Under the pieces are notes generated by a model, which made no database searches, was not told the origin of the DNA, and saw only the letters and a list, made by a program, of their open reading frames with translations. Made by a program: the position numbers and the translations under genes. Below are positions 45,008 through 53,806 of a DNA stretch of 64,000 bases, piece after piece. This DNA comes from Cognatiyoonia sp965661665 (GTDB lineage Bacteria; Pseudomonadota; Alphaproteobacteria; Rhodobacterales; Rhodobacteraceae), in NCBI RefSeq assembly GCF_965661665.1, contig NZ_CBFIEO010000005.1:1-64000 (forward strand), in the 5' to 3' direction. The first letter of the stretch is position 1; the number at the start of each line of letters is the position of its first letter.

Positions 45008-46345
45008 TCACCAATTATCCTTGAACCACTTCATAGCGCGCTTGAGCGAACGCGCGGGATAGGTTTCGGCAGGAATATCGAAATCCCACCATTCATCTTG
45101 CGGATTCGCAGCAAATAATGTGAGGCCAACCGCCCCAGAGAACGCCGGACCCGTGGCCGCCTGCGGCAAACCTTGCACCCGCAACGGACGACCGAGTCGC
45201 ACCTGCTGGCCAAGGATCTTGCTTGCCAAACCGTCCAAGCCCGGGATTTGGCTCGCCCCGCCAGTCAGCACGATCTTTTGGCTCGGCAGATGTTCAAACC
45301 CAGCCGCATCCAAGCGCGCGCGCACCTCCTCCAGAATTTCTTCCACCCGAGGACGCATGATCCCAATCAGTTCGGCACGGCTGACCGTCCGGCGGTCATG
45401 CTCCCAATCTCCGGTCTCTCCACCGACCTCGATCATCTCACGATCATCCATGCCGGTGGCAAGCACGCCGCCATAAAACGTCTTGATCCGCTCCGCCGTT
45501 GCCATTGGCACCTGAAGGCCCATGGAAATATCGCCAGTCACATGGTCGCCACCCATGCGCACCGCATCGGCATAGATCATATGCTTGCGCATAAAGATGG
45601 AAACGCCCGTGGACCCGCCGCCAAAATCGATGCAGGCCGCGCCAAGCTCTTGCTCGTCCTCCACCAGCGCCGAAATACCGGAGGCGTAAGACGATGACGC
45701 AAGCCCTGCGAGTTCGAGGTCACACCGTTTGATGCAGAAGAACAGGTTCTGAACCGCAACCGCATCCACAGTCAGCATGTGCATGTCAGTGGTCAGCTTA
45801 TTGCCGATCTGACCGCGCGGGTCGGCCATCGCGCTGCGGTGATCGAGGGAAAAGTTCACCGGCTGCGCATGCAGAACCTCGCGATCCGATCCGTAATCCG
45901 GCACATCGCAAGAGGCCATCACGCGCGCGATGTCATTGTCTGTGACCGTGCCACCATCAATCTCAACCATGCCATCAAGCCCGTAGGATCGAGGACGCGC
46001 ACCACTCAGGCAGGCAATCACGTGATCGACGCGAACATTGGCCATCTTCTGCGCGGCTTGAACTGCAGTACGGATTGCCCGCTCGGTCTCTTGCATTGCG
46101 TCGACTTCGCCAAACCGCACACCGCGCGACCGCGTTGTCGCAGCACCAATGACGCGGAATTGCGACTGACCAGCAAGGGAGCCGATCCCATCCGCATCCC
46201 GCAAATTCCGCGGGCCATCAAACCGAAGGACAAGGCAGGCAATCTTGGACGTGCCCACATCAAGGATCGCGATCACACCGCGTTGCATCGCTGCTTTGCG
46301 CATTTGGCGCATGGCCCGCTGGCTTTCGTAGACGTCCCTGATCAC
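45008..46345 (-). CDS. ftsA: Cell division protein FtsA
   Basis: A 445-residue actin-like ATPase tethering FtsZ to the membrane. Marks are AILDVGTSKIACLVLR, a central ACIDFGGGSTGVSIF at about 237-251, and VLTGGASQIPGLDGLASKIL. The extreme C-terminus (SLKRAMKWFKDNW) fits an amphipathic membrane-targeting helix. The start overlaps the ftsQ stop by 4 bp. Confidence 0.96.
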   Translation of the reverse strand: MIRDVYESQRAMRQMRKAAMQRGVIAILDVGTSKIACLVLRFDGPRNLRDADGIGSLAGQSQFRVIGAATTRSRGVRFGEVDAMQETERAIRTAVQAAQKMANVRVDHVIACLSGARPRSYGLDGMVEIDGGTVTDNDIARVMASCDVPDYGSDREVLHAQPVNFSLDHRSAMADPRGQIGNKLTTDMHMLTVDAVAVQNLFFCIKRCDLELAGLASSSYASGISALVEDEQELGAACIDFGGGSTGVSIFMRKHMIYADAVRMGGDHVTGDISMGLQVPMATAERIKTFYGGVLATGMDDREMIEVGGETGDWEHDRRTVSRAELIGIMRPRVEEILEEVRARLDAAGFEHLPSQKIVLTGGASQIPGLDGLASKILGQQVRLGRPLRVQGLPQAATGPAFSGAVGLTLFAANPQDEWWDFDIPAETYPARSLKRAMKWFKDNW

Positions 46346-47226
46346 TCTTCTATTCCTTCTACATTCACCCGCCGCAGTGCAGATGTGGCCTCTGATGTGA
46401 GCTGTACGGTCGCTCGTGTGCCGTTGCGCAAATCGATTGCCACAACATCGCGGTCGAGCAGGTTGTTCGTTTGGTGGAGGGCGATGACCCGATCAAGCGC
46501 CGGAATTGGCCCATCCGCTGGCAATTTGATCCGCTGCCCGCGATCTAGAACGATGTCCCAGCGGCGTTCACCCATGCGCACCAAGCCGCGCACACGGGGG
46601 GCCAAAGGGCCGGCATTGCGGAACAAGGTCAGAGCTTCTTGGAGATGTCCCTGCGCCCCGTCCCCTGCGATGAGCGGCAGATCAAGCCGATCATTTCGAG
46701 ATGCAACAACACCTGTGAAAACGCCACCAGCATCCAAAAGCTGCAAATTGTCAGCCGCACGCCAAAGGGCCACGGGAATGCGCGGGGTGACTTCAACGGT
46801 CAACGCGCCGCTCTCCCCCACTCGTACACTCGCATCATCAACCGCATTCAAAGCGGCCACAGTTTCACGCATTTCTTCGAGATCGAGGTCGAAGGAAGAG
46901 ACAGGAAACTCCAGCGGCAAAACGCGGCGCAGGTCAGCCTCCAACACAGGGCCAGCGCCTTTCACGTCGAGCGAGGCGACCATGAACTCCGGCCGCATCT
47001 GCACCGCCTCTTTCGCGTCGCTAATCCGTTGGTTCAACGCATCCACCCGCGCCTCATCCGAAAACCAGTTCACCGCGATGACAGCCACCAAGACCATTGG
47101 GACACCCACGCGCACAAGCGTGACGAATCCGGGCGTCAGCATCAGTCGCTGAAGGCGGTAATCCCATTTCGACGGGGCCGGATCGCGGAGCGACGCGCGG
47201 CTGGTGCGGCGGATCAGCGGTCGCAT
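46342..47226 (-). CDS. ftsQ: Cell division protein FtsQ
   Basis: A 294-residue single-pass membrane protein of the divisome. A basic cytoplasmic N-terminus (RPLIRRTSRASLRDP) precedes a membrane helix at about 33-50. The periplasmic POTRA region follows (FMVASLDVKGAGPVLEADLRR), then the FtsQ domain (RDPxxSFxxLxx-like, ALNAVDDASVRV, PRIPVALWRAADN). The frame is open to 47253, but the ATG at 47226 has a GGAGG site and overlaps ddl by 13 bp, which is the likely start. Confidence 0.93.
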   Translation of the reverse strand: MRPLIRRTSRASLRDPAPSKWDYRLQRLMLTPGFVTLVRVGVPMVLVAVIAVNWFSDEARVDALNQRISDAKEAVQMRPEFMVASLDVKGAGPVLEADLRRVLPLEFPVSSFDLDLEEMRETVAALNAVDDASVRVGESGALTVEVTPRIPVALWRAADNLQLLDAGGVFTGVVASRNDRLDLPLIAGDGAQGHLQEALTLFRNAGPLAPRVRGLVRMGERRWDIVLDRGQRIKLPADGPIPALDRVIALHQTNNLLDRDVVAIDLRNGTRATVQLTSEATSALRRVNVEGIEE

Positions 47227-48128
47227 GACGCATCCTCCACCATCCAACGGCACAACTCTGGAAACGACATGCCGCAGTGTTCGGCCTGTTCCGGCGCCAG
47301 CGACGTCAACGTCATACCGGGTTGGGTGTTTGTCTCAAGCAGAATCAAACCATCCAGCCCGCGCGTTTCGTCCCAGCGATAGTCGGTCCGCGTCAGCCCG
47401 CGACAGCCCAAAGCGTTGTGCGCGCGCAAGGCGTAATCGAGGCAGGCATCGGTAATCTCTTGCGGGATGTTGGCAGGCACTTCGTGGCGGGAGCCACCTT
47501 CAGCGTATTTCGCTTGATAGTCGTACCAACTGTCCGTGATGATATCCGTGACCGCCAATGCTCTGTCGCCGACAACCGTTGTGGTCAACTCGCGGCCGGG
47601 GGCATACGCCTCCACCATCACTTGTGCAGGCATGTCGCGGGCCAATTGCGGCGGTCCGTTAGGCGCGTCGCCGACGATATAGACACCGACGGACGATCCC
47701 TCGTTGTAGGGCTTCACGACATATGGCGGCTCCATCACATGTGCTGCAGACACATCAGCGGAGTCGGCGATGATTGACCTTACAAACGGCAACCCCGCTG
47801 CGGCATAAACTTCTTTAGTGCGCTGCTTATCCATTGCGATGGCGGACGCCATAACACCCGAATGCGTGTAAGGCATCCTGATCCATTCCAGCAAGCCTTG
47901 GACGCAACCATCCTCACCCCAGCGGCCATGCAGCGCATTGAAGACGACATCAGGTGAAATCTCTTGCAGGCGCGCGACAAGGTCGGGGCCAGCATCGACC
48001 TCCACAACCTCGCATCCTGTTGCCCGCAACGCTGCTGCACACTCCCGACCCGAACTAAGCGATACGTCACGCTCTACCGATGGGCCGCCCATCAAAACAA
48101 CAACCTTGGGGTCTGTCCTGCTCGACAT
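47214..48128 (-). CDS. ddl: D-alanine--D-alanine ligase
   Basis: A 304-residue ATP-grasp ligase making the D-Ala-D-Ala end of the peptidoglycan stem. Marks are VVVLMGGPSVERDVSLSSG near the N-terminus, NALHGRWGEDGCVQGLLEW at about 63-81, PYVVKPYNEGSSVGV at about 134-148, and the metal site LLETNTQPGMT near 272-282. It ends 13 bp inside ftsQ. Confidence 0.95.
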   Translation of the reverse strand: MSSRTDPKVVVLMGGPSVERDVSLSSGRECAAALRATGCEVVEVDAGPDLVARLQEISPDVVFNALHGRWGEDGCVQGLLEWIRMPYTHSGVMASAIAMDKQRTKEVYAAAGLPFVRSIIADSADVSAAHVMEPPYVVKPYNEGSSVGVYIVGDAPNGPPQLARDMPAQVMVEAYAPGRELTTTVVGDRALAVTDIITDSWYDYQAKYAEGGSRHEVPANIPQEITDACLDYALRAHNALGCRGLTRTDYRWDETRGLDGLILLETNTQPGMTLTSLAPEQAEHCGMSFPELCRWMVEDASCDR

Positions 48129-48193
48129 ATCCCATCCGCCTCTTGCGCGGGCCTTTGGACCCGTCTTTATTCTATGATCCTTGCCTCGGATCG

Positions 48194-48211
48194 GACCCGT
48201 TCAAGCGGGTC
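48194..48211 (-). other. Hairpin between murB and ddl
   Basis: GACCCG (48194-48199) pairs with CGGGTC (48206-48211) around a six-base loop, just after the murB stop. The 91-bp gap here is one of the few breaks in the dcw run without overlapping genes. No T run follows. Confidence 0.4.
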
Positions 48212-48219
48212 AATTCTTG

Positions 48220-49161
48220 TTATTTTGCGGGTTCAGGCGCTTCGCGCTCTCCCACCCGCATAATTTCCCATTCTAGCGTGATCCCGCTATCTGCGTAAAC
48301 CGCTTTTCGTACCTCCTCGCCCAAATCCTCCAGATCCGCAGCCGTCGCACCGCCTGCGTTGGTGAGGAAGTTGGAATGCATCTCATTCATCACCGCCCCG
48401 CCGCGCGTTGCACCCCGCATTCCAGCGTTGTCGATGACTTTCCATGCTTTGAGCTCATGCGTGTCATCCGCCTGCCCTGTGGAGCTAAATCCCGCCGGAT
48501 TACGAAACGTCGATCCAGCTGTGCGATCTTTGGTGGGCTGCGTCTCGTCGCGCTTGGCGAGCTGGGCGTCCATCCGCGCGTGGAGTTCTTCCACATCCGC
48601 TGGCTCCGCTTTGAGGGTAGCCGACACAAGAACGGCGCCGTCCGGCAACTGCGAGGACCTATAGGCGAATTTTAAGTCGCCTGCACCAAGCGTCTTGCGT
48701 GTGCCGTCCCGCAGCACGACCTCTGAGGATTGGAATACATCCGCTGTGTAGCTGCCGTAGCAGCCAGCATTCATCCGCACCGCACCGCCGATACTGCCCG
48801 GAATGGTGCGCAGGAATGTCAGATCGAGGCCCGCATCGGCCGCCTTACGCGCCACATGAGCATCCAATGCCGCAGCACCCGCCGTCACGGTTTGCCCCTG
48901 AATCTCAATCCCGTTGAAGCCTCGACCCAGCCGGATCACGACCCCCCGCACGCCGCCATCGCGCACGATGAGGTTGCTGCCTACGCCCAATGGAAACACC
49001 GGCACAGATGGATCGAGGTTTGCCAGGAAATGCGCCAGATCATCCGCATCAGCCGGTTGGAACAGCACATCAGCGGGGCCACCGATCCGCAGCCACGTTA
49101 ACCCATCAAGCGCCATATCGGGCGTCAAGCGACCGCGCACTTCTGGCAGATCAAAGTTCAT
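48220..49161 (-). CDS. murB: UDP-N-acetylenolpyruvoylglucosamine reductase
   Basis: A 313-residue flavoenzyme reducing UDP-GlcNAc-enolpyruvate to UDP-MurNAc. FAD-site motifs are TWLRIGGPADVLFQPAD and FPLGVGSNLIVRDGGVRGVVIRLG, with GIEIQG. The FLRTIPGSIGGAVRMNAGCYG stretch at about 118-138 and the GSTFRNP substrate site with its catalytic Ser are present. The start overlaps the upstream small gene stop by 4 bp. Confidence 0.96.
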   Translation of the reverse strand: MNFDLPEVRGRLTPDMALDGLTWLRIGGPADVLFQPADADDLAHFLANLDPSVPVFPLGVGSNLIVRDGGVRGVVIRLGRGFNGIEIQGQTVTAGAAALDAHVARKAADAGLDLTFLRTIPGSIGGAVRMNAGCYGSYTADVFQSSEVVLRDGTRKTLGAGDLKFAYRSSQLPDGAVLVSATLKAEPADVEELHARMDAQLAKRDETQPTKDRTAGSTFRNPAGFSSTGQADDTHELKAWKVIDNAGMRGATRGGAVMNEMHSNFLTNAGGATAADLEDLGEEVRKAVYADSGITLEWEIMRVGEREAPEPAK

Positions 49162-49442
49162 TTCCGCTCATCCCGTCGCCGCATCCAGATGCCCACCAAA
49201 CCGCCCGCACTCGCCCCAAGAAAGGCTGGCAGTGCAAACAAAAGCGCCAAACTGATCACTTGCACAGGGTCCAGACCGATCGGTGTCTTAATGCCGAAAT
49301 AGAGGATCACCAAGGCCGCGCCAATCACCGAAATGATCGTCAAAGCCTGCCCGGACTTTCCCTTATGCATCAGGATTGCCATCGCAAAGAAGGGGATCAA
49401 GGCACAGAGCGACATGCCGCTGAGGACAACCGCTTCCGCCAT
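49158..49442 (-). CDS. Small membrane protein in the dcw cluster (94 residues)
   Basis: Three hydrophobic segments at about residues 4-25, 30-50 and 60-84, with a basic C-terminal tail (WMRRRDERK). It lies 3 bp after the second DUF2484 gene and overlaps murB by 4 bp. It is therefore translated with the cell-wall enzymes. I do not recognise the family. A structural or regulatory role in envelope growth is suggested only by position. Confidence 0.72.
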   Translation of the reverse strand: MAEAVVLSGMSLCALIPFFAMAILMHKGKSGQALTIISVIGAALVILYFGIKTPIGLDPVQVISLALLFALPAFLGASAGGLVGIWMRRRDERK

Positions 49443-49445
49443 TCG

Positions 49446-49694
49446 TCAGCTGCCAACCACGCGGCGCATCCAGCGCCACAGATAAATGACAGGCCAGCGC
49501 AGGAAAGAGGCACCGACAATCAGCGCTACGAGACCGATCCATGGACCGTTTTCATAAGTGACCCAGCCCAACAACGGCACACCAATCGCAATCAAGAAAT
49601 AGGCACGCCGCCAATGGTTATCGTTTGACGGAATGGCCGCTAAAACAGCCGCCAAGATGATCCACAAACATATAGCCCAAAGTGAAAAGCTCAT
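49446..49694 (-). CDS. DUF2484-family small membrane protein (second copy)
   Basis: An 82-residue protein with about three hydrophobic segments (about 3-20, 29-45, 51-68) and a basic end FLRWPVIYLWRWMRRVV. It is related to the DUF2484 gene just upstream, whose end reads MFRNPLRYFWKCARGE. The true start is the ATG at 49694, overlapping the first copy by 4 bp. A much longer open frame to 49919 is a shadow of that gene. DUF2484 is known to me only from Rhodobacteraceae-type genomes. Function is unknown. Confidence 0.78.
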   Translation of the reverse strand: MSFSLWAICLWIILAAVLAAIPSNDNHWRRAYFLIAIGVPLLGWVTYENGPWIGLVALIVGASFLRWPVIYLWRWMRRVVGS

Positions 49695-49948
49695 CTCTTT
49701 GGTATCTCCACCGCTTCGCCACGCGCGCACTTCCAGAAATAGCGCAACGGGTTTCGGAACATCGACACGAACCCTGTAAGTCCCAAAACGCTCACCCACC
49801 AGCCATAATCGACGCCAAGCCAGACGATCAAGATGGGCGCAAGGATCAGGAGCGTCACCCCCGGCACGTACTGCCGACGCATCGGCAACAGGGCCACGAT
49901 GGCGGAGGCCAGCACCCAAAGACAGGCAAAGATGGCGGAAAGGGTCAT
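49691..49948 (-). CDS. DUF2484-family small membrane protein (first copy)
   Basis: An 85-residue protein with about three hydrophobic segments and the end MFRNPLRYFWKCARGEAVEIPKR. The shared pattern with the next gene is LW near the start, a Leu/Pro-rich turn, a Gly-Trp or Gly-Pro-Trp loop, and an aromatic basic C-terminus. The ATG at 49948 overlaps the murC stop by 4 bp, and the stop overlaps the second copy by 4 bp. The pair looks like an ancient tandem duplication. Confidence 0.8.
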   Translation of the reverse strand: MTLSAIFACLWVLASAIVALLPMRRQYVPGVTLLILAPILIVWLGVDYGWWVSVLGLTGFVSMFRNPLRYFWKCARGEAVEIPKR

Positions 49949-51342
49949 GCTTTCATCTGCTCCGGCAGTGCATTGGCCCAATTGCTGATGGTACCCGCAC
50001 CAAGGCAAACAACCATATCACCGGCGCTTGCCTGATCCCGCACCAGACGAGTCAGATCGTCCTGATCGACGACCGCAACTGCGTGACGGTGGCCATGACG
50101 CACAAGCCCAGCCACAAGATCGTCGCGCGAAGCGCCTTCAATTAGCTCTTCACCGGCGGCAAACACCTCGGCGATGCCTACCACGTCTGCATCGTTGAAA
50201 CAGGCGCAAAACTCTTCGAAATGATGATGGAGGCGCGTGTAGCGATGCGGCTGATGCACGGCGATGACGCGCCCCTCTGTCGCCTGCCGCGCCGCTTTCA
50301 GGACCGCTGCAATCTCAACAGGATGGTGGCCGTAATCATCAATAATCGTCACGCCATCAATCTCCGCCACTTTGGTGAAGCGCCGGTTAACTCCGCCAAA
50401 GCCCTTCAAAGCGGCTTTGATCTCCTCCGCCTTCATCGCAAGATGACGCGCCACAGCCACAGCCGACAAAGCGTTGGACACGTTGTGATCGCCCGGCATG
50501 GGCAGCTCACAGCTTTCGATCACCATCCCTTCGCCTTGCAAGGCGATGTCAAAATGCGCGACGCCCGCCTTGTAGGTCAGGTTGACGGCTCGCACATCGG
50601 CCTGAGCATTGAAGCCAAACGTCACGACCCGCCTGTCGCTGATTTTCCCGACAAGCGACTGCACATCCGGATCATCGGTGCAGCAGACGGCGAGACCATA
50701 GAACGGGATATTGGACACGAAGTCGAAAAAGCCCTGATGCAGCGCCTCTTCCGTTCCCCAATGCTCCATGTGCTCCGGGTCAATGTTCGTCACGATCGCA
50801 ATGGTCGCAGGCAGGCGGTTGAAGGTGCCGTCGCTCTCGTCGGCCTCAACCACCATCCATTCGCCCTTACCCATCCGAGCGTTGGAACCATAGGCGTGAA
50901 TGATCCCGCCGTTGATCACCGTCGGATCAATCCCGCCCTCATCCAAGAGCGCGGCGACCATTGTCGTCGTTGTCGTCTTCCCATGCGTGCCCGCGACAGC
51001 GACATTGGACTTCAGACGCATCAGTTCCGCCAACATCTCCGCCCGCCGCACAATCGGCAAACCCATTGCGCGGGCCGCGTCATATTCCGCATTCCCCGGC
51101 TTGATGGCGGAGGAGATCACGACAACCTCTGCGTTTTCCAAGTTCTCAGCCCGCTGCCCCTCAAAAATAAGCGCACCTTTGGTCTTCAAACGATCCGTGA
51201 TCTTTGTAGTTTTCAGGTCAGAGCCTTGAACGATATAGCCGTGACTCAATAAAACCTCCGCAATGCCCGACATGCCAATGCCGCCAATCCCCACAAAATG
51301 GATGGGGCCAACATCCAACGGCAGTTTCGTCGCAGCACTCAT
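49945..51342 (-). CDS. murC: UDP-N-acetylmuramate--L-alanine ligase
   Basis: A 465-residue Mur ligase adding L-Ala to UDP-MurNAc. Marks are HFVGIGGIGMSGIAEVLL, the ATP loop GTHGKTTTT at about 114-122, VVEADESDGTF and the end-domain DDYGHHPVEIAA. The frame is open to 51360 with a GTG, but the ATG at 51342 has a GGAG site and a normal N-terminus. It lies 17 bp after murG. Confidence 0.96.
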   Translation of the reverse strand: MSAATKLPLDVGPIHFVGIGGIGMSGIAEVLLSHGYIVQGSDLKTTKITDRLKTKGALIFEGQRAENLENAEVVVISSAIKPGNAEYDAARAMGLPIVRRAEMLAELMRLKSNVAVAGTHGKTTTTTMVAALLDEGGIDPTVINGGIIHAYGSNARMGKGEWMVVEADESDGTFNRLPATIAIVTNIDPEHMEHWGTEEALHQGFFDFVSNIPFYGLAVCCTDDPDVQSLVGKISDRRVVTFGFNAQADVRAVNLTYKAGVAHFDIALQGEGMVIESCELPMPGDHNVSNALSAVAVARHLAMKAEEIKAALKGFGGVNRRFTKVAEIDGVTIIDDYGHHPVEIAAVLKAARQATEGRVIAVHQPHRYTRLHHHFEEFCACFNDADVVGIAEVFAAGEELIEGASRDDLVAGLVRHGHRHAVAVVDQDDLTRLVRDQASAGDMVVCLGAGTISNWANALPEQMKA

Positions 51343-51359
51343 TCTGAGGTCTCCATCCA

Positions 51360-52457
51360 CTAGTGTTGGGGCCTTTGCGCCAATTCTTCGACCAATGCAA
51401 CCAATCGCTCTGTCGCATCTAGCTTACCACACGACAGCGCCGCTGCCGCCATCATCGATGCCACTTCGGGATTTCCCAATATCCGCTCAATCGTATCGGC
51501 CAAGGTCTGCGGCGTCATCTGGCTTTCTGGCATCAGCACAGCAGCGTTTGCCTCCACCATCGCGCGCGCGTTGGCGGTTTGCTCGTCACGGATCGCTTGC
51601 GCCAAAGGCACAAAGATCGCGGGCCTGCCAATCACGCTGACATCGGCTACCGTGGACGCCCCAGATCGCGCAATCAAAAGCTGCGCTTCCGCCAACCGCT
51701 CCGGCACATCGTCAAAGAAGGTTTGCACCTCCGCCGCGATCCCCGCTTGGGCATAGGCCACTTCCGCCCGACCCACATCCTCGGGCCGCGCTTGGTGACT
51801 GATGCGAATGTTCTGCTTCAAGTCGTCCGGCAATGCAGCCAGTGCCGCTGGCACCACGTCGGACAGGATACGCGCACCCTGCGACCCGCCCATCATCAAG
51901 ATCGACATCGGATAGTCACCTGGCGGGATGTACCCTGCCCCTGCGCGATCCAAAATGGCCGCCCGCACTGGGTTGCCAACATCGACGCCGTCAACGCCCT
52001 CCGGCAACTCCGTGGGCCACGTCCCGCAGGCAATCCGGTCGACGCGCTTTGCAAATATCTGGTTCACCCTACCCAAGACGCCGTTCTGCTCGTGGATCAT
52101 CCGGGGCTTGCGCAGCGCCCAAGCCGCCGTCATCGCAGGGATCGCTGGATAACCACCAAAACCCACGACAATCGCTGGCTGTTCCTTCCGCATCTGCAAA
52201 ATCGCAGCAAGCGAGCCCGCCAAAATACGAAATGGTACGAGGGCCTTCTGCACCACACCACCCCGCGCAAAAGTCGCCGATGCCACATGCTGAATATCAA
52301 CCGCCTCTGGGAACCCACTAGCATAGCGCGCGCCGCGATCATCAGTGCTCAACCGGACCCGCCAGCCTTTGGCCAACAACGCCTCTGCCAAAGCCTGCGC
52401 TGGGAACATATGTCCACCCGTTCCCCCGGCAGCGATGATCGCCAATGGTGCGCTCAT
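51360..52457 (-). CDS. murG: UDP-N-acetylglucosamine--lipid I transferase
   Basis: A 365-residue glycosyltransferase at the inner face of the membrane making lipid II. Marks are the N-terminal AAGGTGGHMFPAQALAEAL, VVGFGGYPAIPAM, LMMGGSQGARILSDVVP at about 189-205, and ARSGASTVADVSVIGRPAIFVPL. The start overlaps the ftsW stop by 4 bp. Confidence 0.96.
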   Translation of the reverse strand: MSAPLAIIAAGGTGGHMFPAQALAEALLAKGWRVRLSTDDRGARYASGFPEAVDIQHVASATFARGGVVQKALVPFRILAGSLAAILQMRKEQPAIVVGFGGYPAIPAMTAAWALRKPRMIHEQNGVLGRVNQIFAKRVDRIACGTWPTELPEGVDGVDVGNPVRAAILDRAGAGYIPPGDYPMSILMMGGSQGARILSDVVPAALAALPDDLKQNIRISHQARPEDVGRAEVAYAQAGIAAEVQTFFDDVPERLAEAQLLIARSGASTVADVSVIGRPAIFVPLAQAIRDEQTANARAMVEANAAVLMPESQMTPQTLADTIERILGNPEVASMMAAAALSCGKLDATERLVALVEELAQRPQH

Positions 52458-53623
52458 CGAGCGGCCCGACGCATCAAGATATCTTCCATCTCACCCTGCG
52501 TCCGCGTCCGCGTGAACGCCAAGAGCATACCAACGGCAATGCCGCCCGCGATGAGTGATGACCCCCCATATGATACGAAAGGCAAGGTCATACCCTTGGC
52601 TGGCAACAGCCGCACCGCGACACCCATGTTGATCATCGCTTGCACGCCAAATGCACAGGCCAAACCCGTACCCGCCAAACGAATGAACGGATCACGCTCT
52701 TTCATCAGGCGCACCAAGCTGCGCACCACGACCATGGCATAAAGCGCGATGATGACCATGACGCAGATAAGGCCGTACTCCTCTGCCGCGACCGCGATGA
52801 TGAAGTCTGTGTGTGCATCGGGCAGAGACCATTTCACCTGCCCCTCGCCCACGCCAACGCCAAACAACCCACCCTCCCGGATTGCCGCTGTGGCATAGCC
52901 GAGCTGTGTGGTCGGATCGACGTCTGGCGACAAAAACCCGTCAATGCGCCGCGCAAAGTGTTCGGAATTGGAGTAGGCAAAATTGCCCGCCAAAACCACC
53001 AACCCTGCAATCGCAATCAGCAGCAGCATCGGCGCTCCGCCAACGAAATACATCACACCCCATGCAAACAGGATCAAACAGGCCTGCCCAAAGTCCGGCT
53101 GAAGCGCAAGAAAGCTGCACACAATGATGGCCAGCGCAAAGGAATAGGCCCGCCCTGGCGGCCCCCCAATTTCCTGACTGGCCGCCAATAGCCACGCTGT
53201 CATCACAATAAACCCAGGTTTCAAAAACTCCGACGGCTGTAAGGAGGCAAAGCCAAGCGAGTACCAGCGCGTCGCGCCTTTCCCGAAGTCGGTACCAAAG
53301 ATGGGCAGTAAGGCCACCGCCACAAAGGCCACAATGAACCCCAAAACGGCCAAGCGCCGCACCAGATGCGGCGACATCATGGAGACGATGAACATCGTCG
53401 CAATCGCCACCCCGCCAAAGAACCCTTGTCGCGCGACGTAATAAAATGGGTCGAGCCCGTTCTTGCTCGCCAAAGGCGGCGACGACGCCAGCCCCAGCAA
53501 AATCCCGATTGCAAAAAGGACCAGAATGGACGTAAATGTCCACCGATCCACCGTCCGCCACCAGCGTGGAAGGATGGGATCGATCACCACCATGGGTGCC
53601 CTGCCATAGACCATGTCTGTCAT
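52454..53623 (-). CDS. ftsW: SEDS-family cell division peptidoglycan polymerase FtsW
   Basis: A 389-residue polytopic protein, about ten hydrophobic segments, working with FtsI at the septum. Marks are GIGATRWYSLGF-like KGATRWYSLGFASLQPSEFLKPGFI, ALQPDFGQACLI, and the C-terminal LLPAKGMTLPFVSYGGSSLIAGGIAVGM. The start at 53623 follows a GGTGGCGG-like site. It is the first gene of the left half of the dcw cluster, because the next gene upstream is on the other strand. Confidence 0.95.
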   Translation of the reverse strand: MTDMVYGRAPMVVIDPILPRWWRTVDRWTFTSILVLFAIGILLGLASSPPLASKNGLDPFYYVARQGFFGGVAIATMFIVSMMSPHLVRRLAVLGFIVAFVAVALLPIFGTDFGKGATRWYSLGFASLQPSEFLKPGFIVMTAWLLAASQEIGGPPGRAYSFALAIIVCSFLALQPDFGQACLILFAWGVMYFVGGAPMLLLIAIAGLVVLAGNFAYSNSEHFARRIDGFLSPDVDPTTQLGYATAAIREGGLFGVGVGEGQVKWSLPDAHTDFIIAVAAEEYGLICVMVIIALYAMVVVRSLVRLMKERDPFIRLAGTGLACAFGVQAMINMGVAVRLLPAKGMTLPFVSYGGSSLIAGGIAVGMLLAFTRTRTQGEMEDILMRRAAR

Positions 53624-53806
53624 GGTACCGCCACCAAATCTGCCTCACGCCTCGATTTATTCGAGGTCTATTCGCCAAGTATATCGCACCTTGCCGCACT
53701 GATCCACTTAAATTCAAAGCGCATCTGCAAGTTCTTTCGCTCACAATACCTCCGCCGGAGGCCCCCGAGGCTTGCCAAATGGGACGAGCTTGGGCAGGGG
53801 TGACGC
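53624..53806. promoter_or_regulatory. Divergent region between ftsW and the flavoprotein gene
   Basis: A 183-bp gap that should hold promoters for both directions. CCTCGA (53650-53655) pairs with TCGAGG (53661-53666), in the probable ftsW leader. CCTCCGCCGGAGG at 53749-53761 is a second short palindrome nearer the flavoprotein gene. If dcw transcription from mraZ stops at murD, the ftsW promoter must lie here. Confidence 0.45.

Noticed and set aside
45779..47152. A 457-codon open frame on the plus strand, opposite ftsA and ftsQ
   Set aside because: Its product is low-complexity and rich in Arg, Ser and Thr with no domain pattern, while the minus strand encodes clear FtsA and FtsQ motifs throughout.
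49695..49919. N-terminal extension of the second DUF2484 gene to 49919
   Set aside because: The extra residues are an out-of-frame reading of the first DUF2484 gene. The ATG at 49694 overlaps that gene by 4 bp and gives the family length.
50221..51252. A 343-codon plus-strand open frame opposite murC
   Set aside because: It reads as an antisense shadow rich in His and Arg, and all MurC motifs are on the other strand.
51579..52742. A 387-codon plus-strand open frame opposite murG and ftsW
   Set aside because: The product is Arg/His/Pro-rich without motifs. It is an antisense shadow of two well-supported genes.
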